A stretch of 44,174 nt of DNA from the NCBI GenBank assembly GCA_007693745.1, contig REDA01000005.1, positions 1-44,174 on the forward strand, written 5' to 3'. The translations under genes were made by a program, and so were the position numbers. Positions 18,053 through 27,557 of the stretch are shown here, one piece after another. The notes under the pieces were generated by a model. That model was not told where the DNA came from. It was given only the letters and a program-made list of their open reading frames with translations, and did no database searches. The stretch is from Balneolaceae bacterium (GTDB taxonomy: Bacteria > Bacteroidota > Rhodothermia > Balneolales > Balneolaceae). The stretch's first letter is position 1. The number at the start of each line of letters is the position of its first letter.

Positions 18053-18930
18053 GAGATCCAATCGTATGGACAGCACTGATTACACCCATGCACGAAGATG
18101 GTTCGGTAAACTATACCGATCTTGAAAATCTGATCCGCAGGCAGGAAGCAGCAGGCAACGGTATTTTGCTGCTTGGAAGTACGGGAGAGGGAATCTCCTT
18201 TTCGGAAAATGAAAAGCAGGAAATCGTACAGTTTGCAGTTTCCCTTGAACCGGACGTCCCTCTTATGGCAGGCGTGGGTGGCTTCAGGCTGGAGGAACAG
18301 ATAAACTGGATACGGTTTTGCAATTCACTTGCCATCGATTCCTTTCTTTTGGTAACACCGCTTTACTCCAAGCCGGCGCTAAACGGGCAGATACACTGGT
18401 TTAAGACGCTGATGGATGCGTCAGAAAAGCGGTGCATGCTCTACAATATACCGTCCAGAAGCGGGATTAAACTGCTGCCGGGTGTTCTTACTGAATTAAA
18501 GGAACATAAAAATCTGTGGGCCATGAAGGAAGCGAGCGGAAGTGTGGATGATTTTATTTTCTACCGCGAAACCCTTCCCGGATTGCCGTTATTTAGCGGT
18601 GATGATGCATTACTGCCGGACTTTTCCGATCACGGTTGTGTCGGCCTGGTCTCAGTTGCAGCCAATGTATGGCCTGCAGCTACGTCTCTTTACACAGAAT
18701 TGTGCCTGGGAGGGAAGAGGGCAGAACTGTTGCCCGGCTGGAAGAGTGTGATCAAATGCCTGTTTTCTGCGCCAAACCCAACACCGGCAAAAATCATTTT
18801 ACATCTCAAAAATTTAATCAGCACTACCACACTTCGGCCACCACTCAGCGAAGATGATCTGGCATCGTACGATCATCTTCTGAAGGCTGACCGGGACATC
18901 CGGGAGTGGTTCGAAAACCAAAAAAAATAA
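18049..18930 (+). CDS. dapA: 4-hydroxy-tetrahydrodipicolinate synthase
   Basis: This 293-residue class I aldolase condenses pyruvate with aspartate semialdehyde. The visible motifs are GSTGEG (43-48), which binds pyruvate; the YNIPSRSG stretch with Tyr132 and the following Arg of the dicarboxylate site (132-139); and Lys160 in WAMKEASG, which forms the Schiff base. The length is normal for the family (about 290-300). It overlaps dapB by 4 bp and is followed after 5 bp by the likely dapD start. Confidence 0.96.
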   Translation: MRDPIVWTALITPMHEDGSVNYTDLENLIRRQEAAGNGILLLGSTGEGISFSENEKQEIVQFAVSLEPDVPLMAGVGGFRLEEQINWIRFCNSLAIDSFLLVTPLYSKPALNGQIHWFKTLMDASEKRCMLYNIPSRSGIKLLPGVLTELKEHKNLWAMKEASGSVDDFIFYRETLPGLPLFSGDDALLPDFSDHGCVGLVSVAANVWPAATSLYTELCLGGKRAELLPGWKSVIKCLFSAPNPTPAKIILHLKNLISTTTLRPPLSEDDLASYDHLLKADRDIREWFENQKK

Positions 18931-18935
18931 AAAGC

Positions 18936-19682
18936 ATGGATTGGAAAGAGGTTTTAACTCAGCTTGAAAACGGAACCGTCAGGGCCGCAGTACCGAAAGG
19001 CGGCGGATGGGTCGCAAATCTTGAGGTCAAAGAGGCCATACTGGCTGCATTCAAAGCGGGTAAAAATGTAAATTACGGGGGTATCTATGAGGGTTTTGTA
19101 GATAAAGATAATCTCCCGCCCCGCAGTTTTGATTCAGAGGATGCGGTACGGCTGGTTCCCGGGGGGTCATCTGTTCGCCGGGGAGCCTATGTTGCACCGG
19201 GAGTGATTATCATGCCGCCAGCCTATATCAATACCGGAGCCTTTGTTGATGAAGGCTCGATGGTTGACAGTCATGCACTGGTGGGTTCATGTGCTCAGAT
19301 AGGCAAAAATGTGCATTTGTCTGCAGGAGTTCAGATCGGCGGAGTCCTTGAGCCGGTGGGTCTCACCCCTGTAGTGATTGAAGACAACTGTTTTATTGGA
19401 GCCGGGGCTGTAATTGTAGAAGGAATACATCTCAAAAGCGGAGTGGTGGTGGCGCCGGGTGTAACCCTCTCCAAATCTGTTCCTGTATATGACTGTGTTA
19501 ATAAAGAAATACTACCCAAGGGATCATCCATACCGGCGGGGGCAGTCATCGTGCCTGGTACAAGACCCGTAAAAAATCCGTGGGCTGTTGAACATAACTT
19601 ATCAGTGGCCTGCCCCATTATTATTAAATACAGAGACGAGGGCAGCAATGCCTCGCTTGAACTGGAAAATGCCCTTCGGTAA
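18936..19682 (+). CDS. dapD: Tetrahydrodipicolinate N-succinyltransferase
   Basis: This enzyme adds a succinyl group to tetrahydrodipicolinate, committing the pathway to the succinylase branch of diaminopimelate synthesis. The left-handed beta-helix hexapeptide repeats are plain in the middle, with the DapD-specific run GAFVDEGSMVDSHALVGSCAQIGKN and GGVLEPVG (succinyl-CoA and substrate site). I chose ATG at 18936, giving 248 residues. An in-frame GTG at 18906 would add ten lysine-rich residues overlapping dapA and is less likely. It is last in the lysC-dapBAD run. The downstream succinyldiaminopimelate aminotransferase and desuccinylase genes are not in this window. Confidence 0.93.
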   Translation: MDWKEVLTQLENGTVRAAVPKGGGWVANLEVKEAILAAFKAGKNVNYGGIYEGFVDKDNLPPRSFDSEDAVRLVPGGSSVRRGAYVAPGVIIMPPAYINTGAFVDEGSMVDSHALVGSCAQIGKNVHLSAGVQIGGVLEPVGLTPVVIEDNCFIGAGAVIVEGIHLKSGVVVAPGVTLSKSVPVYDCVNKEILPKGSSIPAGAVIVPGTRPVKNPWAVEHNLSVACPIIIKYRDEGSNASLELENALR

Positions 19683-19760
19683 AAAAAAATGTAAGGGAGT
19701 ATTTTTTTTCAGTTCTTTAGGGAAAGAATTATAAACAAAAACAAAACGAGGATAACAAAA

Positions 19761-20207
19761 ATGAGTTCATTAAATAAAGCGATGATCATCGGAAGACTGG
19801 GTCAGGATCCGGAGGTACGCTATACACAAAACAATACTGCTGTTGCCACCTTAAGTGTTGCAACATCCGAGAAATACAAGGACCGAAATGGAGAATGGCA
19901 GGAAAACACGGAGTGGCACCGGGTAGTGGCCTGGGGACGAACTGCTGAAATATGTCAGGAGTACCTGAAAAAGGGTTCGCTCGTCTATTTTGAAGGGCCT
20001 ATTCAGACTCGTGAATGGGAGGACAAAGAAGGTCAGAAGCGATACACCACTGAGATCAAAGCCCTGACCATGCAGATGCTGGATACCAAAGGCGGCGGCA
20101 CGGGCGGCGGCGGATTCCAGGAGCCATCAAAAGAGCCGAAATCAGCTGCCAAACCTGTTGAAATCGGCAGCGATTTTGATGATATGGATGATGATTTGCC
20201 ATTTTAA
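19761..20207 (+). CDS. ssb: Single-stranded DNA-binding protein
   Basis: This 148-residue protein begins with the OB-fold domain ([21 protein letters not shown] through about 107), which binds single-stranded DNA as a tetramer. A glycine-rich linker (GGGTGGGG, about 111-118) follows, and then an acidic tail ending DDDLPF, the docking peptide for partner proteins in replication and repair. Length and layout are typical. A GAGGA ribosome binding site lies at 19748-19752, eight bases before the ATG. A strong terminator follows the stop, so ssb is probably its own transcription unit or the end of the dap one. Confidence 0.97.
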   Translation: MSSLNKAMIIGRLGQDPEVRYTQNNTAVATLSVATSEKYKDRNGEWQENTEWHRVVAWGRTAEICQEYLKKGSLVYFEGPIQTREWEDKEGQKRYTTEIKALTMQMLDTKGGGTGGGGFQEPSKEPKSAAKPVEIGSDFDDMDDDLPF

Positions 20208-20229
20208 TAAGAGATATCTTTATTAAATT

Positions 20230-20260
20230 AAATGACGGCCGGTTACAGGCCGTCATTTTT
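20230..20260 (+). terminator. Rho-independent terminator after ssb
   Basis: A perfect 11-bp inverted repeat (20230-20240 and 20248-20258, GC-rich at the loop end) has a 7-nt loop, and its right arm ends in T followed by two more T. It lies 22 bases after the ssb stop and 24 bases before the next gene. The flanking A and T runs could make it bidirectional, but only the plus strand has a gene end here. Confidence 0.87.
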
Positions 20261-20283
20261 ACCGAAAATTAAAAAAGTACCGA

Positions 20284-21657
20284 TTGGAATCTTCAGACGA
20301 ACCTCCGGGACAACTCCTGTTTTTATTTCCCGCTTTGTTCCTCTTCTTCGCTCCGGAAAGCGGAGACGTGTTAAATTACAGTGATCTTCTCCTGCAATTT
20401 TCTGTGATACTGGCCGGACTCGCCGTCAGTGCACTTTACTCCGGTTCGGAGGTCGCCTTTTTTTCTCTGCTGGGTAAACGTGATCAGCTGATGCAGGAAG
20501 ATGCATATACGTCAAGAGACCGCAGAATCCTTCTTATGCTGGATAGTCCCCGAAGGCTGCTGGCTACCATTCTGATCGGCAATACATTTGCCAATATCGT
20601 TACCTCGGTTATTGCAGCTGTAGCAGCAGGAAAAATTGCCTTCCATTATGAGCTGTCCACAGGTTTGGTCTATACCATCGAGATACTTGTGCTTACTTTC
20701 ATGATTCTGATTCTGAGTGAAATAACACCCAAGGTGATCGCCATAAACAATCCGCTGCGCGTTTCCAGATGGCTAAGTTATTTTACCTACAGCAGTTATG
20801 TGCTTTTGGGTCCGGTAGCCAGGCTGATTGCCAGCAGCGCATTGAATCTTGAGAAAAAACTGCCAAAACTGAGTAACAGGATGACGGCGCAGGATCTGAG
20901 GCTGATGGCTGAGATGAGTGAAAAGGAGGGGTCAATAAAAGGAGATGAACGTGAGATTATTGAAAACGTAATTGAATTTGGCAGTACTACAGTCCGCGAG
21001 ATCATGACTTCAAGAGTAAATATTGTAGCTGTGCCTGAGAGCGCAAACCTTCCGGAAGTACTCTTGCTGATCAGGGAAAAGGGCTTGTCAAGGATGCCTC
21101 TGTACAGCAATGATCTGGACACAATTATTGGCGTTATCTATTCAAAAGATGTACTGCCTTACATAAACAGTGAGCTGACAAATCGGGCAATAAACTGGAA
21201 GACCATCGCAAGAAAAGCTCTCTTTATTCCCGCAACGAAAAAACTGGATGATCTGCTGCGGGATTTTCAGCAGGAAAAGACTCACATGGCCATTGTAGTG
21301 GATGAGTATGGAGGTACTGAGGGGATCGTGACTCTCGACGATATTCTGGAAGAAATTGTGGGGGATATCGGTGATGAGTACGATGATGAAGAGGAGAAAC
21401 TCTACACGGAATTCAAGAACGGCATCTATATTTTTGATGCCAAGATCGATCTGGATGACCTGGATGAAATACTTGGGACTGAGATTTCGTCTGATGATGA
21501 CGAATTTGAGACACTGGGGGGGCTGGTCTATCATCTGACAGAACGAATTCCTTCGGTTGGGGAAAAAGTGTCCTACAAGACGATAGAAATGACTGTTCAC
21601 TCAATCAAAAATAACCGGGTTAAAAAATTGAGAGTGAAACTCTTGAATCAGCAATAA
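20284..21657 (+). CDS. CNNM/CorC-type membrane protein with CBS pair (hemolysin C family, GldE-like)
   Basis: This 457-residue protein begins with a DUF21/CNNM membrane domain of about four hydrophobic helices (residues about 5-190, with the GSEVAFFSL motif). Two CBS domains follow (about 215-340; TVREIMTSRVNIVAV is the start of the first, HMAIVVDEYGGTEGIVTLDDILEEIVGDI the end of the second), then a C-terminal CorC_HlyC domain (about 370-450). The family is linked to divalent cation (Mg2+) transport; in Flavobacteriia a relative is GldE of the gliding apparatus. No other gliding genes are present. The only upstream start is TTG at 20284; an in-frame GTG at 20368 is an alternative but would remove a hydrophobic segment that may be a signal anchor. 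Confidence 0.9.
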   Translation: MESSDEPPGQLLFLFPALFLFFAPESGDVLNYSDLLLQFSVILAGLAVSALYSGSEVAFFSLLGKRDQLMQEDAYTSRDRRILLMLDSPRRLLATILIGNTFANIVTSVIAAVAAGKIAFHYELSTGLVYTIEILVLTFMILILSEITPKVIAINNPLRVSRWLSYFTYSSYVLLGPVARLIASSALNLEKKLPKLSNRMTAQDLRLMAEMSEKEGSIKGDEREIIENVIEFGSTTVREIMTSRVNIVAVPESANLPEVLLLIREKGLSRMPLYSNDLDTIIGVIYSKDVLPYINSELTNRAINWKTIARKALFIPATKKLDDLLRDFQQEKTHMAIVVDEYGGTEGIVTLDDILEEIVGDIGDEYDDEEEKLYTEFKNGIYIFDAKIDLDDLDEILGTEISSDDDEFETLGGLVYHLTERIPSVGEKVSYKTIEMTVHSIKNNRVKKLRVKLLNQQ

Positions 21658-21695
21658 AAGATGGATAGAAGTCTGTACTCCCGGAGGACCCGAAA

Positions 21696-22736
21696 ATGAA
21701 TCCAACCCAAAAGCCGCTGATTCTGAACGGAGTTGAACTCAGGTCAATGAACACGTTCGGTGTATCCTCTGTTGCGCCGCTGTTTAGTGAAATTAAATCG
21801 GTGGAGGAGCTGCATTTTTTGAGAGAGAAAGGATTTTTCGACCATTCCCTTCCTTTTGTTCTGGGGGGCGGTTCCAATGTTCTCTTCTCGGAGAAACTGA
21901 CCCGTCCGATTCTTAAAGCCGGAATGAAAGGTGTAAAAATTCTTTCTGCCCGGGATGGTATCGTCAGGGTGGAAGTGCAGGCAGGCGAACAGTGGCCCGC
22001 CCTTGTTGAATGGGCAGTGCAGAAAAATCTGGGTGGACTTGAGAATCTTGCACTCATTCCCGGAACGGCCGGAGCGGCACCGATTCAGAACATTGGTGCC
22101 TATGGTGTGGAACTGAAGGATCTGTTTGAATCACTGAACTGGACCGGTTTCAGTAATTTTTCTGAACGCACATTTACTGCAGAAGAGTGCGCATTTGGTT
22201 ATCGTGACAGCATTTTTAAACAGGAGCTTAAAGGTGCCGGCATTGTGACAAGTATCGTGCTGAGGTTAACCCGTGAAAATCACACGTTAAACTACCATTA
22301 CAAGCCACTGAGAGAGTACCTGGAGCAAAGAGGAGAGTTAAAACCTGACATCAGGAGGATATTTGAGGCTGTGGTCTCGGTTCGCCAGTCAAAGTTGCCC
22401 GACCCGGCGGTAACCGGAAATGCAGGCAGCTTTTTCAAGAACCCGATGATTTCAGAGAAACAATTTAATGAAATAGCAGAGTTATATCCGGAGGTACCCG
22501 GATATCCGGATGAATCCGGATTTGTGAAAGTGCCTGCCGCCTGGCTGATTGAAAAAGCAGGCTGGAAAGGCAAAAGAGCAGGAGAAACCGGAACCTGGGA
22601 TAAGCAGGCCCTGGTTATTGTAAACCACGGCAGAGCGGGTGCGTCTGAAATCCTTGATTTTGCCACGGGCATTCAGAAGGATATAAAAGAAAAGTTCGGA
22701 ATCGACCTGTCACCGGAAGTGAATGTGATTCGCTGA
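21696..22736 (+). CDS. murB: UDP-N-acetylenolpyruvoylglucosamine reductase
   Basis: This 346-residue FAD enzyme makes UDP-N-acetylmuramic acid in the cytoplasmic phase of peptidoglycan synthesis. The FAD-binding loop LGGGSN is at 56-61, and IPGTAGAAPIQNIGAYG at 121-137. The catalytic residues can be assigned by pattern as Arg170 (FGYRDS), Ser245 (GNAGSFFKNP) and Glu341 (SPEVNVIR). The extra segment with Tyr near the C-terminal domain marks it as the long type I (E. coli-like) form. A GGAGG ribosome binding site at 21683-21687 is eight bases before the ATG. Its TGA shares one base with the ATG of the next gene. Confidence 0.96.
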   Translation: MNPTQKPLILNGVELRSMNTFGVSSVAPLFSEIKSVEELHFLREKGFFDHSLPFVLGGGSNVLFSEKLTRPILKAGMKGVKILSARDGIVRVEVQAGEQWPALVEWAVQKNLGGLENLALIPGTAGAAPIQNIGAYGVELKDLFESLNWTGFSNFSERTFTAEECAFGYRDSIFKQELKGAGIVTSIVLRLTRENHTLNYHYKPLREYLEQRGELKPDIRRIFEAVVSVRQSKLPDPAVTGNAGSFFKNPMISEKQFNEIAELYPEVPGYPDESGFVKVPAAWLIEKAGWKGKRAGETGTWDKQALVIVNHGRAGASEILDFATGIQKDIKEKFGIDLSPEVNVIR

Positions 22737-24610
22737 TGAATAAAACAAGAGAGCATTTTCTCAATGATCACATCTTTATGGAGGGGCTGCGTTGTCCGCT
22801 CAAATTAAAAATGATGAATCAGGTATCGGATGCATCATTTCACCATGATGGGTACAGGCAGAGAAACAAACTCTACTTAAGAGATGCTGTCGCACAGCGC
22901 TTCAATAATGTGAAGCATACACCGGATGACACGGAGGATGCCCGTGCAACAACAGAGGAGTGGCTGCAGAGTGAGGATGAGATTACTATCTGCGGTGCGG
23001 TTGTTCATCATCATTCGGCACTCACCCGAATTCCGATACTCAGAAAGAAAGGGGAACAGCTGACGCTGATACAGGTACATGGGAAGCTGAGAAATGAGAG
23101 CCCAAACCGTCTGGAAAAAAAGAATAAAAAAACCCGGCACCACAAGGATTACCTGATACGGGCGGCATTCCGCAGGGAAGTAGTAAAACGAGCTTATCCC
23201 GGGTCAGAAATTCAGATACTCTTTTATCATCCTTTAAGAAATTATGTGTCAGGGACAGAAAATCTCCACCGGTTTAAAGCGATGAAAGAAGTGGAGAAGG
23301 TCAGGGGTGAATTCATGAACCTCTTTACCGAATTCAACGTTACGGAAGAAGTGAAAGCCGAATCTGAATCTCTGTCCGGACCCTTTGTTCATACACTGTT
23401 TGAGGGGATTCCGGTAACAAAAGCCATCGCAAAAATTGAGAGTCTGATGTGGAAAAAATCCGTTCTTTCAGAGTTCGGGCCTCATACAGGCTGCAGTTAC
23501 TGCACTTTCAGGAAAAGAAGTGGGGAGAATCCCGGCTGCTGGGAGCTTCATTTTACCGACAGCTCATTAAAAAAACCGGACCTGCATCTCTATGAGCTTA
23601 TAGGTCACGGTAACCAGAGGGAAGCATCCCATATGGAAATATTCCAGGAACAGGTGACTCTGCACGATGCGCCGGGCTCCTTTGAAGCCATCCGGAACTG
23701 CGGAACCGGAAACATTACGATTCAGCAGCGACGGACATTGCAGATATTGAGTGCCAAAGATAAAGAAGTGCCGCTGTTATGGGTAAGAAAGGAGTTGGCC
23801 GGATTACACACGATTGCCAAACCGATTCACTTCATTGATTTTGAAGCGGCCACATTCGCAATACCCCTGAGAAAACAGATGTCTCCATATCAGCCACTTT
23901 TCTATCAGTTTTCATGTCATACAATGGATGATGACGGGGGGATCAGACACACAGAGTGGCTGGATCTGGATTTTGATGAATCCGATATTCATAAAAGCTT
24001 CATAAGAGAATTAGCCAGGATTCCGGAGATAGAAGCCGGAACGATTGTCCACTATTCCCCCTTTGAAAGGCAGGCGATACATCAGCTTCTGAATGAGTTT
24101 GGCAGTAGGGCTGAAGGGGAAGATGAGGTCTCCTTTCTGAACCGATTTCTAAAAAAAGGTTCAAAGGAAGAGTCTTACCGGTTTTTGGATTTAAACCCCT
24201 GGGTCAGGGATTATTACTACAATCGCCTGATGAAGAATGGGTTGAGCCTGAAAGAGGTGTTGAGGGCTGTTCTGAGGTATGAGCAGCTGACTCAGCAAGA
24301 GGGAAAAACGGCTTCGGATCGATTTTCCGGATCGGTTGATCCCTATTCTGTGATACAAAAAGAGAAATCAGCGATTCAGGACGGATCCTCTGCGATGAAT
24401 GCGTGGATCAGTTTCAAATGCGGTTTACTTACACCACAGGAACTTTCGTATATTCCGGATATCATGAAAAAATATTGTGAGCTGGATTCACTGGCTCTGT
24501 TGCATGTAGCCGAGCACCTGATGAGACTGGGTGAACGGATAGCCGGGGGAGAACAGGAGGGAGATATTGTGGAACGGGATAACGATGGCATGAACAGGGA
24601 ACCGTTTTAA
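22736..24610 (+). CDS. DUF2779 nuclease-like protein (degenerate RecB/Cas4-like half plus DEDD-like half)
   Basis: This 624-residue soluble protein has two recognisable halves. The N-terminal half resembles a RecB/Cas4-like PD-(D/E)xK nuclease with a four-cysteine cluster: Cys20 in GLRCPLK, then Cys253, Cys256 and Cys268 in GCSYC...GCW. The positions where relatives carry the catalytic Asp and ExK read RIPIL (99-103, no Asp) and IQVHGK (112-117, no Glu), so this nuclease site looks lost. The C-terminal half matches DUF2779: FIDFEA with Asp368 and Glu370, HYSPFE near 440, FLDL with Asp485, and YCELDSLALL with Asp584, a DEDD-exonuclease-like pattern. It overlaps murB by one base. The cellular role is unknown; DNA or RNA processing is likely from the fold. 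The degeneracy call is by eye and needs an alignment. Confidence 0.78.
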   Translation: MNKTREHFLNDHIFMEGLRCPLKLKMMNQVSDASFHHDGYRQRNKLYLRDAVAQRFNNVKHTPDDTEDARATTEEWLQSEDEITICGAVVHHHSALTRIPILRKKGEQLTLIQVHGKLRNESPNRLEKKNKKTRHHKDYLIRAAFRREVVKRAYPGSEIQILFYHPLRNYVSGTENLHRFKAMKEVEKVRGEFMNLFTEFNVTEEVKAESESLSGPFVHTLFEGIPVTKAIAKIESLMWKKSVLSEFGPHTGCSYCTFRKRSGENPGCWELHFTDSSLKKPDLHLYELIGHGNQREASHMEIFQEQVTLHDAPGSFEAIRNCGTGNITIQQRRTLQILSAKDKEVPLLWVRKELAGLHTIAKPIHFIDFEAATFAIPLRKQMSPYQPLFYQFSCHTMDDDGGIRHTEWLDLDFDESDIHKSFIRELARIPEIEAGTIVHYSPFERQAIHQLLNEFGSRAEGEDEVSFLNRFLKKGSKEESYRFLDLNPWVRDYYYNRLMKNGLSLKEVLRAVLRYEQLTQQEGKTASDRFSGSVDPYSVIQKEKSAIQDGSSAMNAWISFKCGLLTPQELSYIPDIMKKYCELDSLALLHVAEHLMRLGERIAGGEQEGDIVERDNDGMNREPF

Positions 24611-24619
24611 ATAAAAATT

Positions 24620-24624
24620 GGAGG
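24620..24624 (+). promoter_or_regulatory. Ribosome binding site fixing a GTG start for the M48 protease
   Basis: GGAGG lies nine bases before the GTG at 24634. That start places a lipoprotein signal peptide exactly at the N-terminus, and there is no ATG nearby in frame, so the GTG start is well supported. Confidence 0.7.
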
Positions 24625-24633
24625 GCAAGAAAA

Positions 24634-26154
24634 GTGATTGGAAGAAACAAATTCAGAATTAACAGCAACAGCGTGATCGCGTTCTCTGTGATTGTGCTCT
24701 TTACCTTCAGCAGCTCCTGTGTGGTACAGCAGAGTCCGGTTTCGGGAGTGAACCGTGCCTATGCGTACTCCTGGAATCAGGAAGTGGAAATTGGCAGGCA
24801 GGTGGATTCAGAGATCGTTGCTGAGTTTGGGTACTACAATGATGAAATAGTTCAGAACTACTTCACCGGATTGGGTGAGTTGATTCTTGAAAACAGCCAT
24901 ATGAGAAGAGAAGACACTGCGGAACAGTTCAGAAATACGGAGTTTACGTTCAGAATTCTGGACAGCCCTGTTGTGAATGCGTTTGCATTGCCTGGCGGTT
25001 ATGTGTATGTGACCAGGGGATTGATGGTTCACATGAACAATGAGGCTCAGCTGGCTGTTGTAACAGGGCACGAAATTGGCCACGTTGCTGCCAGGCACGC
25101 CTCGCAGAGAGGGCTGCAGCAGATGGTCGGACAAATTGTAGTTATTGGAGGAGCCATTCTTGGGCAGGAATTGCTCGGCCTGCCGGGAGAGAGTATTTTG
25201 AACCTGAGCGGAACGGCGGCACAGCTGCTTTTCTTAAGAAACAGCCGTGAGCATGAGAGGGAATCTGACCGGCTGGGTGTGGAGTACGCTGCAAAAAGCG
25301 GGTTTGATGCGGCGGAAGGGGCTGCATTCTTTACAACGCTTAGGAGGTTGTCTGATCGTGCCGGTCAAACGCTTCCAAATTTTTTATCCACCCATCCGGA
25401 CCCCGGACAACGGGAGCGTTCCATCCCGGAACTGGCACTCGTATGGGCTGAAAGGGGAGTTGAACAAAACCGGGTGAATGGCAGGGAGTATCTTGAAATG
25501 ATTCGGGGAATGACATTTGGTGAAAACCCCAGAAACGGATTCACGGAAGAGGGAATTTACTACCATCCGGAGCTGGAGTTTCAGTTTGCCTATCCGGAGA
25601 ACTGGCAGATCGTGAATCAACCCACAAGAGTTGTGGCGATCAGTCCCGGAAGAGACGGAGTCATGATTCTCAGAACCGATCCGGATTCGGAAACGGCGAG
25701 GGAGTCCGTCGGGTCATTTTTGCGGGCAAATGATATAGAACCTGAATCAGAGAGGTCACTCAGAAGCAGCGGACGTTACGCCGGTTATGAAGCGGTATTC
25801 ACGATCGAAGAGGAGAATGGAGACCGGTTGAAGGTTCAGATCTATGCAGTGGAGTACGCAGGCAGGGTTTACCGGTTTGTCAATTATACCGATGAAGACA
25901 AATTCAGCAGCTACAGTATGGACTTCACGCTTTCTGTGGCTTCGTTTAATGCACTCACCGATCCGTTAAAACTGGCAATTCAGCCGGTCCGAATTGAACT
26001 CGTGGAAGTTCAGCAGAGTATTTCACTTCGTGAACTGCTGCCATCGGAGCTGCCCATGCAGATCGATCCGGAAGAGGTGGCCATAATCAATCAGCTGCAA
26101 CTGGATGAGAGGATCGAAGCCGGGAGCCTGATAAAAATACCGGTTCAAGATTAA
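24634..26154 (+). CDS. M48-family metalloprotease lipoprotein (BepA/LoiP-like)
   Basis: This 506-residue protein has a lipoprotein signal peptide with lipobox FSSSC, the lipidated cysteine being residue 29. The M48 protease domain follows: NAFALPGGYVYVTRGL (115-130), the zinc motif HEIGH (146-150) and the third ligand Glu210 in ERESDRLG. Bacterial relatives (BepA, LoiP) work at the inner face of the outer membrane, degrading or maturing misassembled outer-membrane proteins. After about residue 300 there is an extra C-terminal region starting FTEEGIYYHPELEFQFAYPENWQI, which resembles a PsbP/DUF1795-like domain, and a short final segment that may be LysM-like. The start is GTG. Direction and spacing (23 bp) fit co-transcription with the DUF2779 gene. 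Confidence 0.9.
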   Translation: MIGRNKFRINSNSVIAFSVIVLFTFSSSCVVQQSPVSGVNRAYAYSWNQEVEIGRQVDSEIVAEFGYYNDEIVQNYFTGLGELILENSHMRREDTAEQFRNTEFTFRILDSPVVNAFALPGGYVYVTRGLMVHMNNEAQLAVVTGHEIGHVAARHASQRGLQQMVGQIVVIGGAILGQELLGLPGESILNLSGTAAQLLFLRNSREHERESDRLGVEYAAKSGFDAAEGAAFFTTLRRLSDRAGQTLPNFLSTHPDPGQRERSIPELALVWAERGVEQNRVNGREYLEMIRGMTFGENPRNGFTEEGIYYHPELEFQFAYPENWQIVNQPTRVVAISPGRDGVMILRTDPDSETARESVGSFLRANDIEPESERSLRSSGRYAGYEAVFTIEEENGDRLKVQIYAVEYAGRVYRFVNYTDEDKFSSYSMDFTLSVASFNALTDPLKLAIQPVRIELVEVQQSISLRELLPSELPMQIDPEEVAIINQLQLDERIEAGSLIKIPVQD

Positions 26155-26233
26155 TGGGCCGCTTTTAAGTTGGGTCAGCAAAGCAGATGAATCAGAGTTT
26201 CAAATACTATGAATCCCAAACACCAATTTTACT

Positions 26234-27532
26234 ATGATTGAACGTTATTCACGTGAAGAGATGTCTGCAATATGGACCGAAAAGGCGCAGTTTCAGGCCT
26301 GGCTTGATGTGGAGCTGGCGGCCTGCCGTGCCTGGAGCCGGCTGGGGGTAATTCCGGAAGAGGATGTGGATCGGCTCTATGAAAAGGCGACATTTGATAT
26401 TGAGAGAATCAAAGCGATCGAGAATGAGACACGGCATGATGTGGTTGCATTTACCCGTGCAGTTTCGGAATCGCTCGGAGAGGAAAAAAAATGGGTCCAT
26501 TACGGACTTACATCCACCGATGTTGTTGATACAGCCAACGGACTCCGGCTCAAAAAGGCGAACCAGCTGATTCGTGAAGCGATAGACAAGCTCCTGGTAA
26601 CACTCTCAGAAAAAGCACTGGAGCACAAGTTCACGGTGATGATGGGACGCACTCATGGCGTCCACGCAGAGCCTACAACATTCGGCCTTAAGTGCGCTCT
26701 GTGGTATGCCGAAATGAAGCGCAACCTGAAGCGATTTGAGCTGGCCGCAGAAGATGTGGAGTTTGGAAAATTATCAGGTGCGGTGGGAACATTTGCACAC
26801 ATTCCGCCCGAAGTTGAAAAGATTACATGCGATCTGCTGGGCATTCAGCCTGCGCCTGTTTCCACACAGACGCTGCAGCGAGACCGCCATGCTCATTATA
26901 TGTCAGTTTTGGCGCTGATTGGATCGAGTCTTGAAAAGATTGCTGTGGAAATCCGGCATCTTCAGCGTACCGAGCTGCGAGAGGCGGAAGAGTTTTTCAG
27001 CAGGGGACAAAAAGGGTCGTCCGCCATGCCACATAAACGAAATCCGATCAGTTCTGAAAACATCACGGGTTGTGCCAGGGTTTTAAGGGGTTATATGATT
27101 ACTGCATTTGAGAATATTCCGCTGTGGCATGAGCGGGATATCTCTCATTCGTCGGCGGAACGCATTATCCTGCCGGATGCCACAATTCTTCTTCACTACA
27201 TGCTCTACAGATTTAACCATGTTGTTGAAAACCTTGTCGTTTATCCTGAGCAGATGAAACTGAATATGGATAAAACGCATGGGCTTGTTTTCTCTCAGCG
27301 GTTGCTGCTCATGCTGATAGAGAAAGGGTGTTCAAGGGAAATGGCTTATGACACGGTGCAGCCCCTTGCCATGAAAGCATGGCAGCAGCAGACGGGCTTC
27401 CGGGATCTTGCAGAGAGTAATGATCAGATACAGCGGTACTTAACAAGCGAAGAGATTGAAGAGGCATTTGATCTGCAGTATCACATGAGAAGAGTGGATG
27501 AAATATTTAAGAGAGCAGGGCTGCTGACGTAG
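26234..27532 (+). CDS. purB: Adenylosuccinate lyase
   Basis: This 432-residue enzyme of the fumarase/aspartase superfamily splits SAICAR and adenylosuccinate in purine synthesis. The superfamily signature is [12 protein letters not shown] (near 260), including the mobile-loop serine. The histidine motifs are [10 protein letters not shown] (about 139-148) and [11 protein letters not shown] (about 89-99). Length is typical (430-450). The gene stands in the same direction as the M48 gene with a 79-bp gap that shows no clear ribosome binding site, so it may have its own promoter. A run of nine T immediately follows the stop, without a proper preceding hairpin. Confidence 0.96.
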   Translation: MIERYSREEMSAIWTEKAQFQAWLDVELAACRAWSRLGVIPEEDVDRLYEKATFDIERIKAIENETRHDVVAFTRAVSESLGEEKKWVHYGLTSTDVVDTANGLRLKKANQLIREAIDKLLVTLSEKALEHKFTVMMGRTHGVHAEPTTFGLKCALWYAEMKRNLKRFELAAEDVEFGKLSGAVGTFAHIPPEVEKITCDLLGIQPAPVSTQTLQRDRHAHYMSVLALIGSSLEKIAVEIRHLQRTELREAEEFFSRGQKGSSAMPHKRNPISSENITGCARVLRGYMITAFENIPLWHERDISHSSAERIILPDATILLHYMLYRFNHVVENLVVYPEQMKLNMDKTHGLVFSQRLLLMLIEKGCSREMAYDTVQPLAMKAWQQQTGFRDLAESNDQIQRYLTSEEIEEAFDLQYHMRRVDEIFKRAGLLT

Positions 27533-27557
27533 AATTTTTTTTTGGAACTGTTTTTAT

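Noticed and set aside
19683-19760. Terminator between dapD and ssb
   Set aside because: Only a weak 6-bp hairpin (TTCTTT/AAAGAA) is present, with the T-run before it and not after it on the plus strand.
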